A stretch of DNA of 64,000 nt from Margaritispora aquatica (lineage: Eukaryota; Ascomycota; Leotiomycetes; Helotiales; Discinellaceae), in the NCBI GenBank assembly GCA_007644065.1, contig VJWN01000001.1, forward strand, positions 1,998,340-2,062,339, written 5' to 3'. Of this stretch, positions 22,905-36,288 are shown in pieces. The position numbers and the translations under genes were made by a program. Positions within the stretch are counted from its first letter, which is position 1. Every line of letters starts with the position of its first letter. The notes beneath the pieces were generated by a model. It was not told the origin of the DNA, did not search any database, and worked only from the letters and a program-made list of their open reading frames with translations.

Positions 22905-24764
22905 TGTATAAATGATGATGTATTCCAAATGAGTGATGAATGGAAGATGATTATAAAACAGGTCTGAAAGGAGATTTTTTGGCTTCAGAAGGATATCTTG
23001 GGGGTGCTTATAGCGAAAAGCTTGATGATGGGATTTAAGAGGGTAGGTGCCAGGAGGCTCACCAGGACCGTATGCTTCTGCTCGACGTGGCTCTGGAAGG
23101 CAGGTGCGTCCTTGAGTCTCTAGAATTGGACTACGCGAACTTGAATTTGGCGTTGTTTGCGATCATCAAGTAACATCAACAACCAATACGTTCAACTTAG
23201 CCTGGCAGCATCGCTGATGGCGTGCTTCTCCATCAGGTGCTAGTTCATATAAAGTCTACAAGTTTGATCTGAAGCATTTCCGCGATCAACTGTGAAAATA
23301 ACCACCAGGGTGCTTGATATCCAGAAACGAGAAAACCAAGTGTAGGCTAAGACATGAAACTCAAAACGCAGCACCTTTTAGACTGTTGTGCGTGACTTGA
23401 TAGGATAAGGCCACTCTGGTCACTGAATGTGGCGACTAAGTATCCGATGCTCATGCTGCACAATAAATTCCTACTAAATATATAAATAAGAAAGTAGGCT
23501 TAGACTAGATATAGAGACTCCTCTGTTACGAGCCCAGTAAAGCTTTCTGTCTGTACAATTCAACTTGAAATACACCTTTGTAGCTCTTTGAGAATTCGCT
23601 TAACTTGCCTTCATAGGTATAACAAACAGAATAACCAACTTCTCTGGAACGATTCGACTACCTGATAGAATATTCTCGCCTGTTGAAAACATAATCATAG
23701 ATCCTGTCGGCTTATCTTAGCTACACTCGTAGTTCTATGCTACAGAAACAGCTTTGTCTTTTAAACTTTACACAGCGTCTAACACGCGAAAACATTGAGC
23801 CGTACAAGCAAAGAACTTTCCTTTGCCCACCTCTCCCCTCTCCACCCGGCTAATCAGGATTCCAAAGAAGGTCCGGGTTTCCTTCTTTAACCGCATCTCG
23901 GACTTTGAAGACCAATAGGTTTGTGCCGGGCAATATCCACAGCTACGATAAGCTCACAGGATAACAATCCAGCTGCAGCTCTCGCATGCTCGTGTGACTC
24001 TTGCATACAGGCGTGAAGCTGGAAAATCGGTATGTGATTGTGCCCAAGTCTGCATATGATGTGGTGTGGAGGGGTGGACGATGTTTTGTTTCCCATGCCT
24101 TACCTTAAGGTAGCTGGAGGGTGATCCACCTGTGGCACGTGACCGGGAGACTTAGGTAAGGCAACAACGTCCCTTCCAAGATGGGAAGTGATGACAGAGT
24201 AAAATTTTGATTCTAAACCTGAGGTGCTCTTTGAATTATATATATATGAATTATGTCTATTGAAATTCAAAGTTATTGTAGATATAAAAAGGTGGGATGT
24301 CTATATATTAGGCACATTCAGTAGGTAAGGTAAGGTAAGGTAGATGATAATCCGAGTGTGCCGTGCCGAGAGTTTCTTTGGTGGCTGGGGGGAGATACAG
24401 TACCTACGGATGGAGGACTTACGCATACGTACCATATTTTGAAATTCGCGATAAGAAACCCAAACCCGCACTGGAACCTGAACCGGAACCAGACAACCTG
24501 ACGACATAATTGAAATCACCTTCCTTTTGAACTCATTGATCACGCCTCACAAATTCTCACCCACATCTTTCGAATTCACTTCTGCAAGCTCCTTTTCTTG
24601 CACCAAACCCCTTCAATCCACTCTACTTCAACGAGACTGCGAAATTCGAACGGTTCGCAGATTACGACTCCCAAGCTCTCCTTTTGCTCCACGAACTGCG
24701 ACACAAGACAAACGACAGCTGCCATTTCAAGACAACTTCTTACTACGAACTCGCAGATAGTGAC
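22905..24764. other. divergent intergenic region
   Basis: About 1.9 kb between the minus-strand zinc-finger gene and the plus-strand phosphatidylinositol synthase gene. It contains a TATATATATGAATTATG stretch near 24237 and a GGTAAG tandem at 24325-24342. The CT-rich leader of the synthase lies at 24540-24760. The open frame at 23887-24096 (minus) is not convincing. No further gene seen. Confidence 0.5.
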
Positions 24765-25815
24765 ATGGCTTCTGTCTCGAGCAGGACGAGGAGGCAGGCT
24801 GCTGCCGTATCGAGTCCCGCGACTCCTGTAAAGGAACAGGCCATGTTGAATGGGAATAGTGCGCATAACTCGAAATTGGCAGAGGCAGACGCGCCGACAG
24901 AGAACATCTTTCTGTTCTATCCCAATGTCATCGGCTACGTGAGAATTGTGTTGGCATTTGCATCACTTTAGTGAGTATCCTATCCTAGAGAAAAGTTCCA
25001 GCTTCATATCCTCTATATTTTACTAATGCTATTCTAGCTACATGCCACTCCATCCTCGAACATGTACCTTATTGTACAGCATCTCGTGTCTCTTAGATGC
25101 ATTGGACGGATACGCAGCAAGATACTACGAACAATCCACGAGGTTTGGAGCTGTTCTGGATATGGTGACGGACAGGTGCACAACCGCCTGTCTGCTGGTA
25201 TTTCTCGCATCAGCCTTCCCAAGGTGGTCGATTGTTTTCCAGGGTCTGATCTCTTTGGATCTGGCCAGCCATTACGTCCACATGTACGCAACACTGGTTA
25301 TGGGAGGTACAGACACCAGCCACAAGAAGGTTGACAAAAGCCGAAGCTGGATCCTGAATCTGTATTACACAAACAAGGTACGTACACCCACGACATACGT
25401 CACTACGTTACTGACAAGTGATTAGACGGTTCTGTTCCTGTTCTGTGCACTCAATGAGGTCTTCTTCATTGCATTGTACCTCCTATCCTTCTCCTCGCCC
25501 CTTCTTTCTCCCTCTTTGCTCCAAGTAGCCGGCAATGGCACCTCTGGAGCCTCTCTCCAACCTGGCAATCCAGCCCAACCATCCGCATCCTTCTTGTTTG
25601 CCAATCCCCATAGTGCCGGTGCATTGGAATTGGCACGCGCCAATAAGATGGACTCCTTCTGGCCATGGGTGATTGCTGGTGTCAGCTTCCCAATCATGGC
25701 TGCCAAGCAGATCATCAACGTGGTACAATTGGTAAAGGCCAGCAAATGGTTGGCAGAAGGGGATATCGAGATGCGACGGGCTGCTGGCCTTCCTAGGCAG
25801 AAGAAGCAAACTTAA
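24765..25815 (+). CDS. pis1: phosphatidylinositol synthase (CDP-diacylglycerol-inositol 3-phosphatidyltransferase, 311 aa)
   Basis: Integral ER membrane enzyme that makes phosphatidylinositol from CDP-diacylglycerol and myo-inositol. Exons 24765-24970, 25038-25377 and 25426-25815 (936 nt). The N-terminal 45 residues are polar; ENIFLFYPNVIGYVRIVLA begins the first membrane helix. The CDP-alcohol phosphotransferase signature is complete: D89-A-L-D92-G93-x2-A96-R97-x8-G106-x3-D110-x3-D114. SHYVHMYATLV and the Lys-rich DTSHKKVDKSRSWIL loop follow, as in PI synthases. Later membrane segments are VLFLFCALNEVFFIALYLL and WPWVIAGVSFPIMAAKQI. It is longer than the yeast enzyme because of the N-terminal tail and an insert rich in Ser, Pro and Gly (about residues 205-245), as in other filamentous fungi. 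ATG choice rests on the frame and the CT-rich leader. Confidence 0.93.
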
Positions 25816-27133
25816 GATGGAAGCATGACTGCGTTTCGGGTGAGTTCGCGTGGTTCAGATATTCATGCAAGGACGCAATCGGGGAGCATGGTTACGTCTG
25901 AGCCGCATCTTGACATGGTATTCCCAGGGCTCTGGGTGACTGCTATGCCATTGATTCTTGTACCTTTTTTGATTTCTTGTCGGGGCGAGGTTACCAATGC
26001 TTGGACTGACCATTTTCTGCCTTTTGGGTTTATTCTTTGTATCTAGTGTCTGCTGTCACTACCATAGGGAAGCATTAGAAGGTTTGGCGTTGCGTTTGCG
26101 ACTGCGTTTGCGTTAAGTGGTGGCTGCTTATTACAACACACCATCAAGAAGATGGTGGGTGTAGCGTGGTTGATGGATATGAAGAGTGGGAGCTGAGGCT
26201 GAGGTACGAGTAAGGTACCTCAACTGAAATGTGGACGTCGGATAGCAGCCGGGGAAGGGCGAGACAAATAATTCTAATCTGACCGTGAATGTCTTGGTTT
26301 TGAGTGATTTTTCGCATCCAAAGTGCAAATACGATACTTTCTGTGAGTTATTACCCCTGAATTGGTGCCCAGTTCTATTTTGGATGTCCTTTGAGGGAGA
26401 AAAATGCGCGAAGCTGAGGGTTTAACCTGCTTGTGGGTGTCTTCTGGGTGTTCTGGACGCAATGGTTTGCTTCTAGCCTCAAGCTTCTCACTGACCTTAC
26501 CTTATCGTAGCTGACAAGCGTGATCGTCGTCTGATATAGTAATTCCTAGGTTGTGCCGGGTTTCAACATCTTTTTTCCATCTCATGCATTCCACCTGCAA
26601 ATCATAAACTCGTCATTCCTCCTAATTCCAGGTCGACAATTTTCTGTTCGAGCAACCATCCTCCTCTCCTTACTTGATATTACCTATTGTCCTTGTGCAG
26701 CTCCTCTCGTGACCATTTGGATTCTTCCTAAGGTATACCTTAGACAACACTACTGCAGGACCTCAAGTTTCCAAGTCCCAGCATTTTGTCCCCAGTATTA
26801 TTACGTATAGGCTCTGGTTCCCCGCAGCCCGCACTTTGACATGTGGTGCAGGTAGGAAGCCACCGTTGGGAATTCTCGCAGGTCCAAGCATATCCAACCA
26901 TAACGAACCATATCTAACCATTATCTAACCGCTACAGTTGGTGCTGGCGTTGAACCTCTTCCCGAGAAGGCGGAACCGGCCAAGGAAAGCAGAGCTGTAC
27001 ACCACACCGCATTTTGATCACAAGTCTGCTCGAACTCTCTACACTCTTAGTCCTGAAATGCTCTCAATTGCTCACGAGAAGAAGCATTGAACCAGGCATT
27101 ACTCATTTCTTCCACTCTTTTACCCCATCGATC
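25816..27133. other. intergenic region
   Basis: About 1.3 kb between two plus-strand genes. CCTTACCTTATCG lies near 26503, and a tandem of CATATCYAACCATAA-like units lies at 26888-26932. Open frames at 25825, 26131 and 26553 lack domains. The C-rich leader of the next gene precedes 27134. No gene seen. Confidence 0.5.
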
Positions 27134-29041
27134 ATGTCGACCCCGCCAACGACACGACGCTGGGCCGTCGAGCCAGTCGAGACGACCACTTCGAGCAGTA
27201 GTAGTAGGAAGGAAAACAAGGAGGTCCAGAAGAGTGACAATGGAGTGCAGCAGAAGGACTTTGCCCCACCGAAGAGGAGATTCGTTCCTGAGCCTCTGGA
27301 AACGACCTTTAAGAGCAGCAAGCTAGCTGTCGTTAATTCATTGCCCTCGCCAGAACTTACTCCAGTCCCGAGCCCTTCCCCCGATCTGTCATCTGAAGCT
27401 TCAACTCCTAGGAGACGCTTTGTACCTGATCTGATTGAGACAACTCAGAGATCGAAGAGGCAAGGCGATACGAGACCTGCGACTCTCCATACAGATAAGG
27501 TGAGACAGATCATAATCAATTGTCTACTCCAATGCTAATGGTACAAGACCGATCTTACACCTGGTATCCCTAATATTTATACAAAACGAAAACACCGCCC
27601 TCACATAGCTCCAGTCCCACCAGAGAGCATTCCCACCATAAATACCGCAGATATACAATCTACAAGAATTCTACCATTGCCCCCAAGGCGTCAAGGTTCA
27701 ATGCGTCCTCATCTAAATACACGGCGGAGCACGCGACAGAACTCCTTCCAGCCAGAGCTAGATATCATACCATCTGTGGAGAACTCGCAGTCAGACAGCG
27801 AGGATGAGGGCACACCTTCACTGACAGGCTCTTTTGGGTCCTCAGAAGACTCAATGATGAGGATTCAGCTTGCACGGACACGAGAGAGCTGTGATGATAG
27901 GTTCTCGGGGTACCTGCTTGCTCTTGCAGCAAAGGCAGCAGAGAAACAACTCCGAGAGCAGGCATTGGCGGCATTTCCCAATGAGACTATGCACGAGACT
28001 GTCGAACACTACTATGACCGAGAAATTGAAGGAGTTTCGGATGAAGAATCAGTGGAAGGTATCGGCCTGCTCATTGTGGATGAGCCCCAGCTAGAAACGA
28101 TGCGACGGAAATCGACCGAGGTTGGCTGGGCTGCGAAAGAGATGCAGGAGCACCAGGAGAGATTGCATCGACTCCGTGAAGACGAGACGAATCACAAGGT
28201 TGCTGCTGAAGCGACGAAACCGACCTTCAAGGACCCTTTCTGGACCAATGGCATGACTATGAAGATTCCAGTTGGTATGTCGCCTGAGGACAAGCAGAAA
28301 GAAGCAGAATTAGCACGCATGCGATCTGCTGCTTCTCCTCCTATGCTTGGAGGTGACCTGAAGTTCAGGATGTGTCCCTCCCCCAAGGCGACAAAGTTCG
28401 AGTCCGACCAACGGGTAGATGTCGAGCCAAACCGAAGTGATACTGGCGGCGGACTATGGGGCGGTTACTGTGTTGCCGAGGAAGACGGTGAATATCTCAG
28501 CCCAAGCATAGATCGAGGCCCGCCAATGATACAAACCCCGCATGTGGAAAGGGCCGACCCGTTTTCTTCCGCTTTCTCAGACGAATTACCAGGGGACGTA
28601 AAGGTGAAGACGAACGGCCACCACGGACCAGAGGGTGGGCTTCGCATGCTTACAGGCATCAATGAGAGGCTCCAGGCCGAGGTGGCGAAGAGTAAACAAG
28701 ACGATGCTCTTATCGAGGAGTTTGACGATACGTTCGTCACACAGGTGTACAACTATCTCTCGCTAGGCTACCCCTCGCTCGCACGCGCTTTTGATGAGGA
28801 ATTAGCGAGAATCAGCCGAGTCTCGATCGAGGAGCTACGGATAAACGATAAGAAGAGCATACCGGGTCATATTGGCCTTGTCGACCACTCAGCCGGATCC
28901 CCTGACCAGCATTGTACTAGGTGGAACGCGCTGAGGATATACATCCTCGAGTGGGGCAGGCAACACCCGAGTATGAGTAATGGTGCAATGGGACCCCAGG
29001 CTTGGGGAGTGAGAGCCCGGAGAGGCAGTTGGGCTATATGA
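27134..29041 (+). CDS. conserved fungal protein of unknown function with RRFVPxxxETT repeats (619 aa)
   Basis: Two exons, 27134-27499 and 27548-29041; the 48-nt intron (GTGAGA...CAAG) contains an in-frame stop, so it must be removed. The N-terminal third is disordered and carries three copies of a short motif: RRWAVEPVETT (about residue 9), RRFVPEPLETT (about 55) and RRFVPDLIETT (about 96). An acidic Ser-rich stretch follows (SQSDSEDEGTPSLTGSF). A probably folded C-terminal part includes DRFSGYLLALAAKAAEKQLR, FKDPFWTNGMTMKIPVGM and the helical FVTQVYNYLSLGYPSLARAF, conserved as far as I recall in many Pezizomycotina proteins without assigned function. The repeated ETT motif could be a phosphorylation or docking site (inference). 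The start is the first ATG with the motif; the frame is open further upstream to 27014. Confidence 0.82.
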
Positions 29042-31425
29042 AGGAGCGGTATCGGTATAAGTGTGTCGCATGATATGACTTCCAGGTTGATTTGGTAGAG
29101 GAGTTACGTTACCCGGGACTGGACTGTGCAATATAGAAATCGAAGGATAATAGCGGGGTATGGTCCCAGAAGACTAGGCTGGGTTTGATCACGAATGGGT
29201 CGGGATCAGATCAGGGCCAAAGTTGAGTGTGCATGGCGTTACATAGGTTTTCTCATTGGTGTGATGGTCACACATTCGGAGTCTTCATTTCTTTGTATTG
29301 CACTACACTTACCTACCTACCTACCTGTGTTTTTAAGGTAGAGAAGGATAAACTACCTACCTAGCGAGATAAGATAAAATTGCTGCATGGCATTCTGTAT
29401 ATTGAGCCAATCCAAAAGAAGACTGTTTTTACTTAGTGTCGTTTTTTCTTCTCTATACTTTTTTTTTTTTAATTCTCTGAATTTCGTAGATAAAGCGTCT
29501 CCGTGGGCACATTAAATACCTTAGCTAGAGGAGAAGGGAAACTAGGGAGAGTAAAGGCTCTTATGATGTATCTAGGTGCATTTGCATTGGTATGAAGTGT
29601 GAGTGCTGGCGCGGGTGCATTAGGCAATGGATGGATGGAGGATGGATGGGTCCCCAGGAGGGTATGGAAGGGATGAGTAGAGAGGAAAAGAGAAGATTGA
29701 CTGAAGATATGAGGATCATATGTTGATTTATATGTACATGTATATATATATGAGTGAAGTGAAGTCAAGTTACCTAGCTAATATGACTAACTTCAGATAC
29801 ATTACCTGTCAATCTCCCAATTTGTATCCCAATTTACAGGTAGTTTCAAGTTTAACTGAATGGAATTGAAAGTCGGTTTCCATTAGAGAAAATGGCCTGT
29901 TGCAATATAATCTTGCTGGAGGTGTTTTGTTTTATCTACTGTAATTAAGATGGCATATAATGCGTGTACCGTGGGTTAATTAATTTATCTGAGGGACGTG
30001 GAAATTTACATTATTATATACCTTACTACTTGTTTTTGGAGTTGCGCACTGGGTTTTAGGTTGTTTGTTTTATTATTGCGTTAGGCTCTATTTACCTGCG
30101 TAGATAGGCTGTGAGCGAGCAAAGAAGGGGATATCTACCTAGTACGTACTTGTTGATTGCTACATCTGCCCCCGTGATACATTACCTAAAGTGGTAGAAT
30201 CATGTGATGTGAGAGGTGCTTTCAAAAGAAGAAGAAATATAAGGCTTGGCAATACTAGCGTGGATCTTAATTTAACCACCGCCACCTTTGGAGCACCTCG
30301 GTTCGCTTTTTGGAGCGAGCCCCTTTTCCTGCAGCGCTCACTGCGCTTTATTGTGGCATCCATATCCATATCCATATCCACTCCATATCCAGTCGCTTCT
30401 CCAGGATATCGGTAATCGGCAATCTATGTCATCTTGGCCTTGTTCTCACCCCCCTCCCCTGAAGAAAACTATTTTCGTCTCGGTCGATACTTTCTGGATG
30501 AATGATGTCTTGGATTGCGAGAGCGCTTTGACGTCGAGCCTCAACCTCGCCGAGGGGAGAGGGGAGGGGAGGGGAGTACTGGCTGGTATGAGCTGAGAGA
30601 CATTTCGAAGCGTGTGCGATTCACTTGACGCCGATTAGGAATCTCACCACTATAGCGACCGCCCTCTTGATTCGAGTATCCACCAGGAGAAGAATGAAAT
30701 GCGCGGATGATTTTGCTGAGATATAATCGTCTGGCAATTAATCAATGGGAAAACTGAGGTATATGAGGTGAACTGATGGTCCCTTGGTACTTGAAAATCC
30801 CCAAGCTTTTTAGGAACATGGACCTGAACATGGACATGGGATGAGGATCTTCCTGATGATCGCCCAAAAAACAATTATCCACATCCGAATCCGGCCTTCG
30901 TACCTTGCATTTCCATTTCCGTTTTCTTTTTATACCGACTTTTTGCTGTTCTTCCAATATTTCCAGAAGGCCGGATGATCTAGATCGGATCAAATGCATG
31001 CATAATGCATTACATTGAAGAAAATCCTGGAGCTTGCCATGCAGGGACTGAAAAGCAAAAGCAAGAGTCTACTGAAGGAAAGCACCTCAATGCAAGCGCC
31101 TCTTCAATATTTCTCCTTACTGGGACGTCGCGAAATGTCTTTCCTTGTGCCTTGGGCTCGATCTGGGACGTGTAGAGAGAGGATCCGGAGTGTGGCAGGG
31201 TCTGTGGTGCTTGGTGCTCGAGAGAGCACACCATGGGCCAGGTCGCGACGCGCATTGAAACAATCAAAAGCCTGGTCAAGTCCAATTACCTCCGTTCGAG
31301 TGCAGCTGAACAGAGGGAGGTGAATGGATGACCGAGAAAAGAGAGAAAAGAAGAAATATTAGAGCTGGCATACCTTAAGGATTCCGGATTGCTGGGTAGT
31401 TTATAAATGGGTGGTGATCAGCATC
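29042..31425. other. intergenic region
   Basis: About 2.4 kb between plus-strand genes. It holds an (ACCT)n run at 29309-29326, a T-rich run at 29459-29471, TATATATATG near 29742 and the CATATC tandem listed separately. Several open frames (29469-29768, 30191-30596, 30742-30999, 31010-31323) are short, repetitive or antisense pairs with no domain. No supported gene. Confidence 0.5.
30358..30391. repeat. (CATATC)n-type microsatellite
   Basis: Four to five units of a six-base CCATAT repeat with one interrupted unit. Its translation on the minus strand gives the Met-Asp run of a spurious frame. Confidence 0.75.
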
Positions 31426-34400
31426 ATGGCTTCTGCCCGGGGTATTGATGAAGAGGTTTATGCGATCGCTCCCGCTGATCCTACTGGGAGGAGAGAACAA
31501 GAAGAAGTAAGATTGGGAATACCAGTAGCATCAACATCATCAAGAGCTGAAAACGAGGACCGAGACTTGCTTTCTCCCGAGCGAGGACTGGTGGCGCAAT
31601 CGTCGGATACACTTCTTGTCTCCTCTGCTGCGACTTCTGAGAATCTCAGGTGGTCATTCACGGAGAATACTGAAGCGCGAGATTTTGCGACCTTTAGCAG
31701 GACAGACGCAGGAATAGTGTGGTTTGAGGATGGAATGATCCCTTTGCTTGACGACGGCCAGATACCAGTACCGCGACCACAGCAACATTTAGGACGCTCA
31801 GGTGAACAGGGACAAGACCACGTCTCGAATTATCTTGGTGCCGAAGAAGCGGATCTGAGGAGGAATCTGGAAGGTTTGCTCGCTGGCTTGCAATCGCAGG
31901 CAATAGGAGGAATGGCACTCGATGTGGGAGAGAACCGTCGATGGCAGCAGGAAGTCGGCGATGTGTCGTATATCGATCCTCGTGGTCATGGACAGTACCG
32001 AGATCCAACCATCATGGGATCGCCGGTGCCGTTTGGGGTGACTGACCACGATGAGGGAGGTTTACAGCCTGTCACTTGCACTTTTGGTACCATGAGAGAT
32101 GGGAGTTTGTCCTTTGTTTCGAGGGACTTTAGGTGGTTTGAGGCAGTACATTTCCCGGATGCCTTGAATTCGCAGGCAGAGGAGTCGGTGGGCATGATGT
32201 TTCTGTATGTCGTGGTTTGCAGTGCTTGTATCTCGTGAACGTGATGGCTGATGTTGATGTAGGACCATCACGAATTGGCAGCCGTGGTTTTTGGCGAATC
32301 TTAAAAGCGCTGTGCCCACTTTCCCGGTGCAGTCTGTTTTGCACCTGAGCGACAATAGCCCTGTGACGAAACTTCCTGTGATGGATAGATATCTCAGTGG
32401 TATGTCATATACGGTAGTAGCTAGAGATAATGCTGATGTCAAACAGAAATGTCGTGCATGACTGAACATATCGACCTAGCGATGGATGGGGATCGAGAAG
32501 CAGAGAATGGGTTGAACATTGGTTCGCATCGAACCAAGAGCAGACCTTTCGGTATGATACACCTTCAAACCCATCGAAAGTCCACTGACTGATCGGAGTG
32601 TTTTTCATGTAGCCGTTTGGACAGCAGCGAGGGATGCATTGCCACATCATGCTTCGAGACCGTTGATCGTGGTTGCGACTAAGGGATCTGAAAACATCGT
32701 GTCAAAAATCGCAGGGCATTATGTTCAGATCAAAAATGGACAAGTCAGTCATGTAAGGTGGGAGCGGATGCGCGCAAATCAGACTTGGGTCTATCTCGAT
32801 CTTTACAATCTTTTCACGAAATGGGATAATGTGTGGGAAGCCGTGAAGAGTAATTTAAATTCTAATCTAGTGGTGAGTCCTTGCACCAATCCTCAAGTGG
32901 TGTCTTTCTGACACAGAGGTAGGAAATACACAGCGACAGGCGAGCGATAACAGTGAAAGAACGGACGAAACAACTCCATTTCGGCCATAATGTCATGATC
33001 ACGCTCAGAGAATGCCTGAGAGCTCATAAGGCGTCCTTGAAGATTGTTGTGCAGAGGAATAGTAATTCATCAGATCAACAGTACTGGCAGAGTAGCGAGA
33101 TTCTTTCAGCTCGGTTGGATGATGCGCAACACCTGTTAGAGTATTACGATCAACTGGCTGGTTCGCTACTGGATCAACAGCAGAACTTACTTAATCTTGT
33201 GAGTTTGTTGAACTCAAATTGATAGAGTGATGCTGATAAGTAAAGTCATCGACTTTAGAAAACGTATCTCAAAGCCAATCGATATCGAATCTGAATTCGC
33301 TCGCTTTAGTGTTCCTTCCAATCAGTTTGGTTGCTGTAAGTATACCGAGATCAAGTAGCGGCTCAGCTAATACTCTATCAGTCAATATTTGGCTTCAACA
33401 CCATCACTGTGTCACCAAAATACTTTCCTGCAGCCGCTGTACCGGCATTAATTCTAACCATAGTAATCGCATATATAGCAAACAAACTAATGTCACCAGA
33501 CTCACGCCCCTCTTCCAACTCAAAAGATACACGCCACGATCTCGAGAAACTTCCCGTCCACCGCTCAGTCTCAACATTCAACTATCCCACAGTCCAGCGC
33601 GGAGCGAGCCCTTGGCATCTCCCACGGAATATCCTCCGATTTATCAACCCGGCTCAAACGCCCACCCGCTCTCCACTCCATCCCTCTTCCACAAATATGT
33701 CAGCACCCTCGCCATTCGTACCTACTACGCACGTTCGGACTAGAGAATCTTTTCATTCAGCACATGCGTCTTCATCGCCATATGTTCTCCGACGAGATCC
33801 TAACTCCGACTCCGACTCAGCGCAGACATCAGGAAATAGCCTCCCCCGTCTACCACATCTCCCCATAATCAATCCTCTCTGGCCACCAACTACATTCCCC
33901 TCATTTGATCGCTATGAAGCTCCCACATCAGCAATGCATACACCGACCAGAACAGGAGGAAGCGCATCCCTCCACCCTAGTAGCGCATCCTCAAAAGGCA
34001 AAACTCCCATCCGCCACATCTCACCCAGTATGACTATCCGACGAGTCTCAAGCAACTCGCCACCACCGAACACGCCAGCAGAGACAGCAACGGAACCAGA
34101 ACTGGAAGCGGAAGCGGATATCTGTACTTCGCCAGCCATGATTGAGACGCTTGAGACGGCCTTCCCACCCCCGATCCCGCTGCGCCATCCGAGATCAAGC
34201 ACGCATATCGGGTTCCAGCTCGCGGAGGGCAGTCAGAGTGGAAGCGGGGGTGCGATCGTGTACGTCCCCAGGGTGATCGTTGAGCCTACTCCAGAAGCAT
34301 CTCCACCACATCCAAAGGCACACCCGGTGGTATACTCAATGGGACACTCAGATACCGAACCAGAAAGTCCTTCCATCGCAGGCGGGAATGATAGTGGTGG

Positions 34401-36288
34401 CGATTTGGTTCCAATTAGCATGATTGCCACGGGAATGGGCGATATCACGCCCTCGGTCACGGACACAGAAGAGGAAGGAGAGGGAGAGGAAGTATTGGAG
34501 GATTTTGAGACTAGCACCCAGAGTGAGAGGAGTAGCAGTGAGATGGGCATGGATGAGCGGATTGATTATGCCGAGATTGCGAGACGACAAGCTGAGGCAT
34601 TTGGGTTTGGTGTTGGATATGAGGCTGGAGAGGCCGCCGCTGCTGCTGCTTCCGCTGCATCTGCGTCTGTATCTGCGTCTGCGTCTGCTTCCGTGCCTTT
34701 GCCTGAATCTTGCGCGGCAGAGAGCGTTAGTGTGGAAAGGACAAGAGTGTATGAAGCTCAAGCTCAAGTCCAAGCACCCACTACCCAAATACCAGCGACA
34801 ATACCAATGCCAACGGCAACTGTGACGGCCATCAAGGCGGGAAAACGTCCAGAACACGCCAAAGTCGAAGCCGAAACTGATGCTGACAACGAAGTAGCTT
34901 CCCCAATCTCCCCGGTTTTCAGCTCCTTTGGCGACCAACAACTCTTGCTGGACGCCCTGCAACTGCAAGCTTCACGACGGAGTCCCGGGCCAGGCTATGT
35001 GGGAAGACTAGTGAGTCGCTTTGAGGCTGGAAGTAGCCCGCCACTGAAATCTCCCGGTACTCCTGGGTCGATGACGGGAGTCCTGTCCGGGCGGAGTAGC
35101 CCAGTTGTTCTGGAGGCGGGTATGTATGTTGTTGAGCGGAGAATCGAGTATCCAGGACAGGATCAGGTTCAGGTTCAGACTAAGGGGTTGGGATTGGGAA
35201 TCTATGACCCGAGTTCTGGGGAGGAGGAGGAGCATGTTGATCTCTATAGCGCAGAAGAGGACGACGAGACGAGCGCATATACGCCACCTCGACAGATTGA
35301 CGCAACCGAATCGAAAGAATCGCCGTCTGGGTCAACTCCACGACCCGAGATCCAAACCCCAATACCGATACAGATTCCTGTCCCTATGCCCAATCCGAAT
35401 CCCATGCCTACACAACCCCGACACTCATCTCATTTCAGCATCACCTCGCGGCAGTCAAGGCCATACAGTATGGTTTCGGTTTCAGCACCATCATGGCGCA
35501 CTGATGTCCCATCTGCGCCGAACACGCCGCCACCTCCGACTCCACCGCCGCACACGTACCAACAGCCGCAAGTAGAAGATACAGGAGAATCAGAAGAAGA
35601 AATGCTCGCTCGTACGGACTCTGCGTCGTCGGATGATTCGGCTGTCACGGCGCGCACGAGACCCGTCGAGTCGATGGGGAGCCGCGAGGAGCTAGGTGGG
35701 ATGGCAAGAGTGGCGGAGAGGGCCATGGCGAGGGGCCTGTATGATCGTGACGGCTTCTACGAGAGTCCGAGAGCAAGTCGTAGTGTGGAGATAAGAGATG
35801 AGCGACAACAGGAACACGCAGTCCATCCCGGTGGACTGGCCGAGGGCACGGTGTTGCAGCTGTTAGATGATGACGAGAGTGTTGTCGGTGCTGGCGACGA
35901 AGAGGAAGTCCGCCGCTCATGGGCAAACAGCGAGAGGTGGCGCCGAATGCAGGAGGTGCGCGACGCCATAGAGGAAGAAGAAGACCAAACAGCTCGAAGG
36001 CCGACCTCGCTGCCTCGTCCCCACGCCCCGGTTCCCAGCAGCGGAGAGCGATCGAGCTCCGAGTATACGCGCGACGAGGAATCCGAAGAGATGAGCGAGA
36101 CGGCAAGCGAGGAAGAGACGGGAAGCGAGGACCAGGAGAGCGAGGAAGACGCCGGAATGGATGTCGAGCGGGAGCGGGCCATGCGACTCCTGATTCATGT
36201 GGGCTTGGGTAGTTCGGCGGGGAATAGGGCCAGTGCAGCCAGTGGGGGGAGCTATAGTCGGGGTGTTTTGGATACGATTTTTGAATAA
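31426..36288 (+). CDS. CorA-like membrane protein with giant disordered C-terminal tail (about 1517 aa)
   Basis: Reconstructed from seven exons: 31426-32204, 32263-32399, 32447-32551, 32613-32872, 32923-33198, 33246-33335 and 33382-36288 (4554 nt); every intron is GT-AG with a branch-like site. Residues about 190-520 are an N-terminal domain like the soluble part of fungal CorA-like proteins (FRWFEAVHFPDALNSQAEE, TNWQPWFLANL, ending in LLEYYDQLAGSLLDQQQNLL). Then come membrane helix 1 (LNSLALVFLPISLVA, about 535-549), SIFGFN at 550-555 where CorA transporters have GMN, and helix 2 (AAAVPALILTIVIAYIANKL). Residues about 590-1517 are disordered: Ser/Pro-rich and acidic, with Ala/Ser and PIPIQIPVPMP runs. 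Divalent-cation transport is the family function, but GFN for GMN makes it uncertain. Later introns in the last exon cannot be excluded. Confidence 0.78.

Noticed and set aside
30160..30415. overlapping short frames on both strands with a Met-Asp or Ser-Ile run
   Set aside because: They are explained by the CATATC microsatellite.
34348..34968. 206-codon minus-strand frame and similar frames within 33.9-36.2 kb
   Set aside because: They are shadows of the low-complexity tail of the CorA-like protein and contain no domain.
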